A stretch of DNA of 64,000 nt from Pseudomonadota bacterium (lineage in GTDB: Bacteria; Pseudomonadota; Gammaproteobacteria; Steroidobacterales; GCA-2729495), in assembly GCA_963204745.1 (NCBI GenBank), contig CAUJHF010000056.1:62001-126000 (forward strand). Reading direction: 5' to 3'. The position numbers and the translations under genes were made by a program. Positions 54,118 to 62,487 of this stretch are shown piece by piece (the stretch's first letter is position 1; each line of letters opens with the position of its first letter). Below the pieces are notes generated by a model. The model saw only the letters and a list, made by a program, of their open reading frames with translations. It searched no databases and was not told the origin of the DNA.

Positions 54118-56574
54118 ATGACCGATACGCCCAATTGTTTCCACTGCGGCACTGCCATTCGCGGGCCGGCAACGCATCAACTGCAGATCGACGGCGCGAC
54201 TGTCACCCTGTGCAGCGACGCCTGCCAGGAAATCGCCGCACGCATTCGTGACAAGGGGCTGACGGAGTTCTATCGCTTCCGCACCGCCGCCAACGCGCCG
54301 GCAGGTGCCGCTACCGGCCCCGAACGATGGGCAAGCTACGACCGGGAAGCACTCCAGCGGGAGTTTGTCAGCTCCCGCAGCGATGGCAGTCGTGAAGCCC
54401 AGTTGCTGTTGCAGGGCGTGCGCTGTGCTGCCTGTTCCTGGCTGATCGAACGCGCCATGGCCGCTGTACCTGGCGTATATGAAATTGCGGTGGACCCGCT
54501 GACTACCCGCACACGATTGCGCTGGGATCCGCAGCTAACGCGCCTCGGCGAGCTGCTCGCATGTATCGCGGTGCTGGGCTATGACCCCTATCCCTACACC
54601 GAAGATGAGGCGGGTCGCGCTGCGATACTTGAACGGCGCGCCGCCCTGCCCCGGCTCATCGTCGCGGGGCTCGGCATGTCGGAGGTCATGGGTTTTGCCG
54701 TCGCATTGTATGCCGGTGCCTTGCATGATGCCGATCCGGCCATCCACGAGTTCCTGCGTCTCATCAGCCTGCTGGTCGCAACGCCCGTGGTGTTCTATGC
54801 CGGCGCGCCATTCTTCAGGGGCGCTGTGCGCGGCCTGCGTCGCGGCCGGCCCGGCATGGATGTGCCGGTGGGTCTTGCAATCGCCGCCGCATATATCGCC
54901 AGTGCCTGGAATACCTTCAAGGGCAGCGGCCCGATCTATTTCGATTCAGCCGTCATGTTCGTGTTCTTCCTGTCCTGCGCGCGCTTCCTGGAAATGGCCG
55001 GAAGGCATCGGGCGCTAAGCCTTACCGGCGCACTGGCGCGGCATCTGCCGCGGGTAGCGACGCGACTGCGTGATGGCAGGCCGGAAATCGTCGGTATCGT
55101 GGAACTCGAACCCGGTGATCTGGTGCTGGTGGCGCCGGGACAGGCGGTCCCGGTCGACGGGCGGCTGGAATGCGGGTCGGCACGCGTTGACGAATCCCTG
55201 CTGACCGGAGAATCCCGCCCGGTACGCAAGACTGCCGGCGATCCGGTCATCGCCGGCAGCATCAATCTGTTCGGCGCCGCGACGATCTGTGTGGAGCGCG
55301 TCGGCACCAGCACGGTACTGGCGCAGATCGGCCGCCTCATCGCTGTAGCCCGCGAGGAGCGACCGCGCCTGGTGGAACTCACTGATCGCGTCGCGGTGTG
55401 GTTTGTCACCGGCGTACTCGTGCTGGCGGTCGCGTCCGGTGCAGCCTGGTGGTGGATTGACGCATCCCGCGCTTTCGAGGTGGTCCTCGCGGTGCTGGTC
55501 GTGACATGCCCCTGTGCCCTTGCCCTGGCAACACCGGCCGCATTCACCGTCGGCATGAGCGCCCTGGCGCGCCAGGGCGTACTGCTGCGTCGGGCCGGCG
55601 CCCTGGAAACACTGAGCCGCGTGACCGACCTGGTCTTCGACAAGACCGGCACGCTGACAGAGCACTCGGCTGGCATTCAGCACATCGAGACTTTCGCCGG
55701 CCATGATCCGGAACGGATGCTGGAGCTGGCGGCATTGCTGGAGTCACGTTCCGAGCATCCGCTGGCACGGGCTTTCCCGCCACCGGGCACGACTCTGGCG
55801 GTTACGGAGGTTGCGGCGATAGCCGGTCAGGGCCTGGAAGGTTGCGTAAGCGGTGAACGGCTGCGCATCGGCACCCGTGCCTTTGTGCTCGGACTGGCTG
55901 ACATCAATGCCAGCGATGACAGTCCGGAATCCGCGGCGCAATCTGTCTATCTGGGCAACGGGTCGCAGCTCATGGCACGTTTTGAAATCACCGAGCGCGT
56001 ACGGGTCGAGGCACCCGCGGCACTGGCCGCACTCAGGTCCGCCGGTATCGCGGTGGCCATCGCCAGCGGCGACCAGCCCGGACCGGTCCGGGCTGCCGCG
56101 CAGTGCCTCGGCGTCGAGGCCTGGCATGCCCGCCTGGCACCAGCCGGCAAACTTGAATTCGTACGCCGCATGCAGCGGGGCGGGCACATCGTCGGCATGG
56201 TCGGCGACGGTATCAACGATTCGCCGGTGCTCGCTGGTGCCGACGTATCCGTGGCTGTCGGCACGGGCACCTCCCTCGCCCAGCACGCGGCTGACTGCAT
56301 CCTGATGGGACCGGGCCTCGGCGCCTTGCCGACAGCCGTAGCCCACGCACGGCGCACCATGCGTATCGTGCGGCAGAACCTGTGGTGGGCCGTCGCCTAC
56401 AACGTGATCGCCGTTCCGCTCGCCATCAGCGGGTTGCTCGCACCCTGGCTCGCCGCCCTCGGCATGTCGGCCAGTTCGCTGCTGGTGACCTTCAATGCGC
56501 TACGCCTCGGGCGTGCGCCGCAACCGGTCCAGGCAACGGCGCCGGAGCACGCGCTGAGCGAAGCCCGCCTGTGA
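54118..56574 (+). CDS. ccoI: Copper-exporting P-type ATPase CcoI (FixI)
   Basis: 818 residues. An N-terminal Cys-rich domain (Cys7 and Cys10 in CFHCG) and a heavy-metal domain with Cys103-Ala-Ala-Cys106 precede eight membrane helices. The CPC motif is Cys464-Pro-Cys466, the phosphorylated Asp508 lies in DKTGT, SEHPLA holds the HP motif, and GDGINDSPVL is the hinge. It supplies copper for CuB of the oxidase. Its stop overlaps ccoS by four bases (GTGA). Confidence 0.96.
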   Translation: MTDTPNCFHCGTAIRGPATHQLQIDGATVTLCSDACQEIAARIRDKGLTEFYRFRTAANAPAGAATGPERWASYDREALQREFVSSRSDGSREAQLLLQGVRCAACSWLIERAMAAVPGVYEIAVDPLTTRTRLRWDPQLTRLGELLACIAVLGYDPYPYTEDEAGRAAILERRAALPRLIVAGLGMSEVMGFAVALYAGALHDADPAIHEFLRLISLLVATPVVFYAGAPFFRGAVRGLRRGRPGMDVPVGLAIAAAYIASAWNTFKGSGPIYFDSAVMFVFFLSCARFLEMAGRHRALSLTGALARHLPRVATRLRDGRPEIVGIVELEPGDLVLVAPGQAVPVDGRLECGSARVDESLLTGESRPVRKTAGDPVIAGSINLFGAATICVERVGTSTVLAQIGRLIAVAREERPRLVELTDRVAVWFVTGVLVLAVASGAAWWWIDASRAFEVVLAVLVVTCPCALALATPAAFTVGMSALARQGVLLRRAGALETLSRVTDLVFDKTGTLTEHSAGIQHIETFAGHDPERMLELAALLESRSEHPLARAFPPPGTTLAVTEVAAIAGQGLEGCVSGERLRIGTRAFVLGLADINASDDSPESAAQSVYLGNGSQLMARFEITERVRVEAPAALAALRSAGIAVAIASGDQPGPVRAAAQCLGVEAWHARLAPAGKLEFVRRMQRGGHIVGMVGDGINDSPVLAGADVSVAVGTGTSLAQHAADCILMGPGLGALPTAVAHARRTMRIVRQNLWWAVAYNVIAVPLAISGLLAPWLAALGMSASSLLVTFNALRLGRAPQPVQATAPEHALSEARL

Positions 56575-56726
56575 GCATCATCTTTATACTGATTCCGCTT
56601 GGTCTGGTGCTGCTGCTGGCAGCCGTTGCGGCTTTTTTCTGGGCCGTGCGCAGCGGCCAGTTCGATGACCTGGAAACGCCGGCCTGGCGCATCCTGCTCG
56701 ATGATGATCGCAAACCGCCGCCCTAG
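56571..56726 (+). CDS. ccoS: cbb3 oxidase maturation protein CcoS
   Basis: 51 residues: an N-terminal helix (IIFILIPLGLVLLLAAVAAF) followed by WAVRSGQFDDLETPAWRIL, a strong CcoS signature. It is needed to load haem and copper into the oxidase. The GTG overlaps the ccoI stop (GTGA). It is the last cco gene; the longer frame upstream is a shadow of ccoI. Confidence 0.95.
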   Translation: MSIIFILIPLGLVLLLAAVAAFFWAVRSGQFDDLETPAWRILLDDDRKPPP

Positions 56727-56784
56727 CGACGGACTCCACGGCGATGGGCTATCCGACGGATTGTGATTCTTTCGGCTGATCTCT

Positions 56785-56811
56785 CTGCGCACGGTCTGCG
56801 CACGGTCTGCT
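56785..56811. repeat. Tandem 11-base duplication in the ccoS-CHAT gap
   Basis: CTGCGCACGGT occurs twice in tandem (56785-56795 and 56796-56806) and is followed by a partial third copy (CTGCT). It lies in the 168 bases between ccoS and the CHAT gene, where no gene is seen. It may be simple slippage. Confidence 0.7.
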
Positions 56812-56894
56812 GTGGGCATCTTTCCGGCTGCCGCTCATCGTGAGGTAGGATCGGGTCATCCTGCGCAGCTGCCGGCGCTTGCCGGAAAGGGGAA

Positions 56895-59798
56895 ATGATG
56901 CTTTCGACATCCCATGGGGCCGGTACATTGCTGAAAGCCGGATGGTTTTCCCGCCGGGGCCGCACCACATACTGGCTGGCCGCCGCAGTATTCATGCTCA
57001 CGGGTCTGGCGCCAGTTCCGGGCCAGGCAATCACCTGGATCGAGCAGGTCGAGCGATCGATGACCTGTACGAGCTTTGCTGCTCCGGAAGTCGAGGCACA
57101 GCTGAAAGCTCCCTATATCCCGGACGTGCGCAACCCGCGCGCTGTACAGAACTATTTTCAGGGGCCTGCCCGGGATCTTCGACAGGCCCGCTTTCGCCAT
57201 CTGACCATGCTGGCCGCTACAGCATGGTGGGCGGATCTGGTCAACGACCAGCGCCTGCGCGGTGATGCCTACCTCGCTGTCCAGCAACTAGCCGCACGCT
57301 ATGCGGCCGAGAACACCCAGGATCCCCTGTTCCGGCAGATTTCGCGCTGCGCCCAGGTTCAGGTCATGAGCGTAATGCTTGAGATCGGCGAGATCGCGAC
57401 AGCAGACCAGCTTGCGAAAGCCCTGGTACAGGACTACGCCAGCGCTGGCCTCGTGTATACCGCAGAAGACTGGCCGCTGATTCTGGCCTTGCGCGAAGCG
57501 GTGCTTGAGCCACGCGCCAAGGTCGGCATCGAAGCCCTCACGCGAGCCACCTGGGCAATCGCCTCCGCAGAGCCGATGGCAACACAGTTCAAGCTGCGCA
57601 CGAGCCGGCTGATGGCCGCCGCGGCCCGTGGTTCGCTGGCCATCGGCAAGGTCGACGATGCCCGCAATCTTGCCGCCCAATCCATGTTCATCACCGGTCA
57701 ACCCGCTGCTCCGGAGGCAGCGTGGCGTGCGTTTCCGGTCCTCTACGATGTATTCGTTGACCGGGAGGGACCGGAAAAGGCGGCCGCGCTCATCAGCCTG
57801 CTTGGCAACGCTTCCGCCGTGCCGCCCGCACTGAACGACAGGGCAGCGGCATTCGAGGCGCTTGAGCGTGCCACGGTTGCAGCCGAGGCAACTGGTAATG
57901 ACAAGCTCGCCGCAGCCCTGAAACTGCTGGCCAGCCGGCAGCTTACCGACTGGCGCACCCCGCAGCCGCTGTCGCAGGCTTTTTATCGCCACGGCTGGGA
58001 CCGCCTGGCCGCACAGCGCTGGTCAGAATGGGAAGTCATGGCCCGCCATGACCCGGCGTTTGCGAGCAAGCAGGCGCAGACCTACATCGGAACCGCCGAT
58101 ACGCTGATCGCACAGGCCCAGGACCAGTTCGTGGCCAACACCGCCGAACTGCTCTTCTATCAATACAAGATCGACAACTCCCTGCACGCCCTGACCGCGA
58201 TGTATCCGGCGTTGCCGCGCATGCAGCCACGCATCGAAGACGCAAGTTTCCGCATGGCACAGCTGCGGTCCTTTGGTCGCATCACCCTTGCGACTGTCGC
58301 AGCAGAGCTCGGCAACGCGCGCCTGGATCCGAAGAACCGTTTTCATGTCGAGCGGTTCTTCAGCCTGTCGACACAGACGGGCACCTGGATACGGGGACTC
58401 CTGAACACGGTACTGGCCGTTGATCCGGCCAAAACGCCCAGGCCGAAGGCGCTGTGGGACGCCTTTTTCATGCTGGATGTGTTCTATCAGGAAACAGCCA
58501 AGGAGTACTCGGCCTATGCAGCCTACGTCCGGCAGCAGGTGCCATCGATCGCTGAACTGGTAACGCCCAAACCCCGGTCCATCAGCAACTATCAGCAACT
58601 GCTGAAGCCGGACGAGGCGCTGATCGCGACACTGGTCACGCCTCGCGACCTGTATGTCTGGAGCCTTACCACGCGCGGCGTCAGCCTGTCCCGGAAGAGC
58701 ATCAGTGATCGCGAAGTCGGTACGCTGGTGACCCGTCTGCGGGCCGGACTGACGCCTGCGTCCAGCGGTGGTCGCACCACGCTGCCGGACTTCGATGCCG
58801 CAGCTGCCCATGAGCTCTACCAGCTCATCTTTGCGCCGGTAGCGGCCTCCCTCAAGGATGTGAAGCATGTCATCTGGTACGGACATGGCCCGCTCGGCTC
58901 TGTACCGCCCGCGGTGCTCGTGGCGAAAAAGCCGCCTAAAGCCGTGCTCAGCACGCCGAAAGAATTTGGCCAGACGCAGTTTCTTGTCGATCGCTTTGCA
59001 TTTTCGGCACTCGCCGACCTGTCGCTGTTTCCGGTACACCGCAAGGCAGCTGCCAGACCGCCTCACAACAAGGCATTCCTGGGCGTCGGTGCGCCCATGC
59101 TGGACGCGGCAGCTGTTTCCGGAGGACCGCGATCCAAGTCTTACGATCTTGCAGGTGCGATGGATGGCAAGGCACTGAGCGAATTGCCGGTGCTCGCCGA
59201 ATCGGTAGATGAAATCAACGGTCTCGCGGCAGCGCTCGGCACAGGCAGTTCGACGATCTGGCTTGGGCCCGATGCCGATGAGAAGCGTTTCACGGACGAC
59301 GCGCTGCGTGGCTACCAGGTTGTCGCGCTGGCGACCCACGGGTTCATGGCCCACGAAGTGCAGAATATTCCGGAGCCGTCATTGATGCTTGCACTGGCAC
59401 CTGATGCCAAAGACCGCTTCGACGGATTGCTGACCACGCGTGAGATCGTCGACCTGAAGCTGGATGCTGACCTGGTGGTGCTGTCGGCCTGCAACACTGC
59501 CGCAGCAGACGGCAGACCGCGCAGCGAAACTTTCACCGGCCTGACCCAGGCGTTTTTCACGGCCGGCGCCAAAACCCTGATGGCCAGTCACTGGCCTGTG
59601 ATGTCCGGGGCGGCGGTGCAACTGTCGGTGGCGACCATCGACGCATCGCGCAAACAAAACCAGCCGCTGGCGATCAGCCTGCAGCGTGCCATGCAGTCCG
59701 CACGGCGCAATGGCGCTACCAGTGCGATCGAGTCACACCCCTCCTACTGGGGACCGTTTGTTGTGGTGGGTGACGGCAACCGCGCGCTGGCGCACTGA
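56895..59798 (+). CDS. Exported CHAT-domain (caspase-like) protein
   Basis: 967 residues. After a basic N-terminus, a hydrophobic segment (about 26-45, ending in GQA) looks like a signal peptide or anchor. A long alpha-helical region follows (about 50-600), probably TPR-like or solenoid, then a C-terminal CHAT domain (about 650-965). The catalytic dyad is His815 (ALATHGFM) and Cys866 (VLSACNTAA), with the family end LMASHWPV and YWGPFVVVG. It should be a cysteine peptidase or a peptidase-like scaffold acting at or beyond the inner membrane. AAAGGGG precedes the start. It faces the FecR-like gene: the two stops are separated by one base. Confidence 0.9.
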   Translation: MMLSTSHGAGTLLKAGWFSRRGRTTYWLAAAVFMLTGLAPVPGQAITWIEQVERSMTCTSFAAPEVEAQLKAPYIPDVRNPRAVQNYFQGPARDLRQARFRHLTMLAATAWWADLVNDQRLRGDAYLAVQQLAARYAAENTQDPLFRQISRCAQVQVMSVMLEIGEIATADQLAKALVQDYASAGLVYTAEDWPLILALREAVLEPRAKVGIEALTRATWAIASAEPMATQFKLRTSRLMAAAARGSLAIGKVDDARNLAAQSMFITGQPAAPEAAWRAFPVLYDVFVDREGPEKAAALISLLGNASAVPPALNDRAAAFEALERATVAAEATGNDKLAAALKLLASRQLTDWRTPQPLSQAFYRHGWDRLAAQRWSEWEVMARHDPAFASKQAQTYIGTADTLIAQAQDQFVANTAELLFYQYKIDNSLHALTAMYPALPRMQPRIEDASFRMAQLRSFGRITLATVAAELGNARLDPKNRFHVERFFSLSTQTGTWIRGLLNTVLAVDPAKTPRPKALWDAFFMLDVFYQETAKEYSAYAAYVRQQVPSIAELVTPKPRSISNYQQLLKPDEALIATLVTPRDLYVWSLTTRGVSLSRKSISDREVGTLVTRLRAGLTPASSGGRTTLPDFDAAAAHELYQLIFAPVAASLKDVKHVIWYGHGPLGSVPPAVLVAKKPPKAVLSTPKEFGQTQFLVDRFAFSALADLSLFPVHRKAAARPPHNKAFLGVGAPMLDAAAVSGGPRSKSYDLAGAMDGKALSELPVLAESVDEINGLAAALGTGSSTIWLGPDADEKRFTDDALRGYQVVALATHGFMAHEVQNIPEPSLMLALAPDAKDRFDGLLTTREIVDLKLDADLVVLSACNTAAADGRPRSETFTGLTQAFFTAGAKTLMASHWPVMSGAAVQLSVATIDASRKQNQPLAISLQRAMQSARRNGATSAIESHPSYWGPFVVVGDGNRALAH

Positions 59799-59799
59799 T

Positions 59800-60684
59800 T
59801 CAGGGGCGCGAGTCGGCCCAGAGCACACCGTCGCCAATCACTCCGGCCAGCGGATCGCCCGCCCGGATCAATGGTCGCAGGCGTTCAAAACTGTCGAAGC
59901 GCCAGCGACCACCGTCCTGCTCTGCCAGCCATACGGCACCAGCCACGACACCGAGCGGGCTCGTGTCATTCGCGAGATCTGCCGGCAGCTTCGGAACCGC
60001 AGCAACGGCCTCGACGGTACCGCGGAACTCCAGCCCCGTGGCATCTGAAATCGTGATGGTGTAACGCCCGACTTTCAGCGGCACATCATCGAGGCGTACC
60101 TGGCGTCCCTCCACCGACTCGCGATAGAGACTGCGGCCATCTGCAGCGTGCAGACTGATGCTGAAGGGCGTACAGCCGCCGATCCATGTGAGAGGCAAGT
60201 CGCGCTCACCGGCTACAATGGCGGGCGCACCAGTGAGGATCGGCACCTCGATTGCCCGCACTTCCGTATCGCCGCCGCCGCAATCCTCGCCACTTCGGGA
60301 GGCGGCTGTCCCGGCAAGGCGGTATTCATCATCGAACACCGCCGAAATGGAACGAAAGATCGCCGAGACCCTGCCCAAAGGCGGAGCAGCGGGCACCTCG
60401 AATCGGCCCGGCCCGCTGTACTCCAGGCGCTGGCCGTCGCGCTGCTGGACAATCACGGCCGCACCAGCCGGCAGATCGATCGCATCACCCACCATCACCA
60501 TCGCACCGATGCGTACCGGAACCTGGTCTTTGCCCTTGCGGGCAAATTTGAATCGGGCAGACGCTGGCCGATACTCGGCCACGATCCCGACGGCATCCTC
60601 GTCAGCCGCGTTTGCCGTGGTGACGAGTCCGGCGCCCGGCAATAACCACACTACAGCCAATATGAGTCCGGAAATCCTAGTCAT
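59800..60684 (-). CDS. FecR-like exported protein
   Basis: 294 residues. A signal peptide (ISGLILAVVWLLPGAGLV, cut after about Ala26) leads to a FecR-type beta domain (about 58-105) with VGDAIDLPAGAAVIVQQ and GQRLEYSGPG. The second half is beta-rich with two Cys (EDCGGG and GGCTPF). Unlike FecR of iron uptake it has no cytoplasmic anti-sigma part and no sigma factor next to it. Similar stand-alone domains serve as ligand- or polysaccharide-sensing periplasmic modules. The start at 60684 is chosen because GGAGGAG lies 6 bases upstream. It overlaps the CHASE2 gene by 8 bases. Confidence 0.78.
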   Translation of the reverse strand: MTRISGLILAVVWLLPGAGLVTTANAADEDAVGIVAEYRPASARFKFARKGKDQVPVRIGAMVMVGDAIDLPAGAAVIVQQRDGQRLEYSGPGRFEVPAAPPLGRVSAIFRSISAVFDDEYRLAGTAASRSGEDCGGGDTEVRAIEVPILTGAPAIVAGERDLPLTWIGGCTPFSISLHAADGRSLYRESVEGRQVRLDDVPLKVGRYTITISDATGLEFRGTVEAVAAVPKLPADLANDTSPLGVVAGAVWLAEQDGGRWRFDSFERLRPLIRAGDPLAGVIGDGVLWADSRP

Positions 60685-62044
60685 CTGCATCTCCTCCCGA
60701 AGCGGGCCTGCGGCAAGTCGCCCAGAATGTAGCAAAACGACCACGCCAGCCGGCAACTTGTTTCGCTCGCTCGCATTTCCAGTCTTCGATCATGTCGAGC
60801 AAGGCCTGGCAGAATTTCCACACGATCACCAGCAGAACGGCGATCTCCAGCGCCTCGAAGACACGGTAATACTCCCAGAACCATATCGGTACAGCGACAA
60901 ACAGCAGCCCTCCCGTGACATAGGCAGCCATCATGGCAAGTCCTCTCAGCACAAGACCGATGGCCGCGAACAGCAGGAACGCCACCAGCACCGCGACGCG
61001 AAGCCTGAACGCCGAGCCTGCGCCAGGCGCTGTGCGCAGGGGAGCCAGCCGAACGGTATGGGCGAGTAACTCCACGCCGGGCAGCACGCCGCTCGGCGTC
61101 AGCCAGAAATCACCGGATGCCGGATGCGTCGCACCGATCAGCACAACGCGATCGCCAAACAGCCACGCGTCATCACGGTCGATCTGCGCATCGAGAATGG
61201 TTGCAGCAGAAACCGCTGCCGCATCGACGGAAAGCGCTGAGGCGGCCGGCCCTGTCAGGCGCGGCCCGATCAGCAGCAGTTGCCCGGCAGGATCGCGGGC
61301 GGGCTGGCAACTGTTCTGGACAGGTGGCGCAGACGCGCGACGCAAACCGCGCGGCAAGGGCTCAAGCATGAGCGATAGCCTTGCCGGTATCGATGCCAGC
61401 AGGGTCGTACCTTCAGGGGTGCACACTTCCAGCCAGTCGGCCCACTGACGCACAACACCACCACTGTCCGTCTCGAAGCTGGCGTGGGCCCAGGCCAGGT
61501 TTGTGTTGGTTGCAAATACGTCGTCGAACGGGCTGGCTGCGGCCCTGCGCCCTCCTCCTGGAGCAGGTTCAAGTCGCTTCGGAAAGATCAGCGGCGCTGG
61601 CCCCTGATATGCAGCCAGATAATTCTGCAACAGCAGCTGATCAGCTTCAGCCCCACCCCAGGCCAGATCGATGTCGACGACGACGGCACGCGGTCGTGCG
61701 TGTGTAACTGCCTGCAGCAAGCCAACCAGCGGCTCGCGCGGTGTGGCTACAGGCGAACCCCACAGCCGGTGTGTCGCATCGTCGATCTCTACCAGCGTTA
61801 CCGGAATAACATCGCGCGGCGCAAACCAGCCAGCCGACAAGGTGCGCAGCGCAAGGTCCAGGTTAAATGGTGAATTTGCCAGCAGCTGCATCGGAGCAGC
61901 GACGTGCACTGTACCGGCCAATGCAAACGAGACTGCAACAAGCAATAACAGCGTACGGGCACGAATCCGCTTTGAATCAGCATCACGCTCCAGGGTGAAG
62001 GTGACGCGCAGCTTTCCGGATGCGATTTTCCACAGGCTGCCCAT
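60677..62044 (-). CDS. CHASE2-domain membrane protein without an output domain
   Basis: 455 residues. A membrane helix (about 31-50) leads into a periplasmic CHASE2 sensor (about 55-330) with VTLVEIDDATHRLWGSPVATP, HARPRAVVVDIDL and VVLIGATHPASGDFWLTPSG. Three or so C-terminal helices (about 345-425) and a 30-residue basic tail end the protein. CHASE2 proteins usually carry a cyclase, kinase or phosphodiesterase after the helices; none is present. It is flanked by a 63-aa protein (3 bases upstream) and the FecR-like gene (8-base overlap), so all three form one operon. Confidence 0.87.
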   Translation of the reverse strand: MGSLWKIASGKLRVTFTLERDADSKRIRARTLLLLVAVSFALAGTVHVAAPMQLLANSPFNLDLALRTLSAGWFAPRDVIPVTLVEIDDATHRLWGSPVATPREPLVGLLQAVTHARPRAVVVDIDLAWGGAEADQLLLQNYLAAYQGPAPLIFPKRLEPAPGGGRRAAASPFDDVFATNTNLAWAHASFETDSGGVVRQWADWLEVCTPEGTTLLASIPARLSLMLEPLPRGLRRASAPPVQNSCQPARDPAGQLLLIGPRLTGPAASALSVDAAAVSAATILDAQIDRDDAWLFGDRVVLIGATHPASGDFWLTPSGVLPGVELLAHTVRLAPLRTAPGAGSAFRLRVAVLVAFLLFAAIGLVLRGLAMMAAYVTGGLLFVAVPIWFWEYYRVFEALEIAVLLVIVWKFCQALLDMIEDWKCERAKQVAGWRGRFATFWATCRRPASGGDADD

Positions 62045-62047
62045 TGC

Positions 62048-62239
62048 TCAATCGTCTTTGCTCAGCTGGATTTCGCCTTGTGGGTCCTGCTCGATCAGCT
62101 CGGCAACGCGCTCGTAGACATCGGCATTGTCATTCATCTGGGCCTGCATTGACGGGTTCTGCTCGCCGACATTGCGAAAGAATCCCGCCGCATCCCGCAG
62201 CAGCCTGATTGCGAGTTCGGTATGAGTAACTGATGCCAT
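62048..62239 (-). CDS. 63-residue protein of unknown function heading the CHASE2 operon
   Basis: 63 residues, acidic (MASVTHTELAIRLLRDAAGF at the N-terminus, then Asn/Gln/Glu-rich and ending LSKDD). It is probably helical, cytoplasmic and without cysteines. GGGAG lies five bases before the ATG, and its stop is three bases before the CHASE2 start. The spacing strongly suggests one transcript. I recognise no family; a longer frame (to 62443) runs through the divergent promoter region and is not credible. Confidence 0.7.
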   Translation of the reverse strand: MASVTHTELAIRLLRDAAGFFRNVGEQNPSMQAQMNDNADVYERVAELIEQDPQGEIQLSKDD

Positions 62240-62487
62240 CGCCACTCCCTGACTGCGAGCCGGGGACCGGTCTTTCCGGCTCCCTGGCCAAGAGCTTAAC
62301 AAGCAAGGTCGCGTTAGTCGCCAATTCGACCGCATGGGATGCATCTGCCCGCAGCCCGCAAGCCAGCACTGCGTTTTGCGCACCATGGGCAGTTTGTTGT
62401 ATGGTCTGGCCATCCCGAATATCCAGTCATCCTGTGGCGCCAAACGATCGCTACCCGTATCACTGCTTCGTGGAGGCCAGATCTGTC

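Noticed and set aside
59800..60684. FecR-like protein as part of an iron-uptake sigma/anti-sigma system
   Set aside because: There is no ECF sigma factor or TonB receptor next to it, and the protein begins with a signal peptide rather than a cytoplasmic anti-sigma region.
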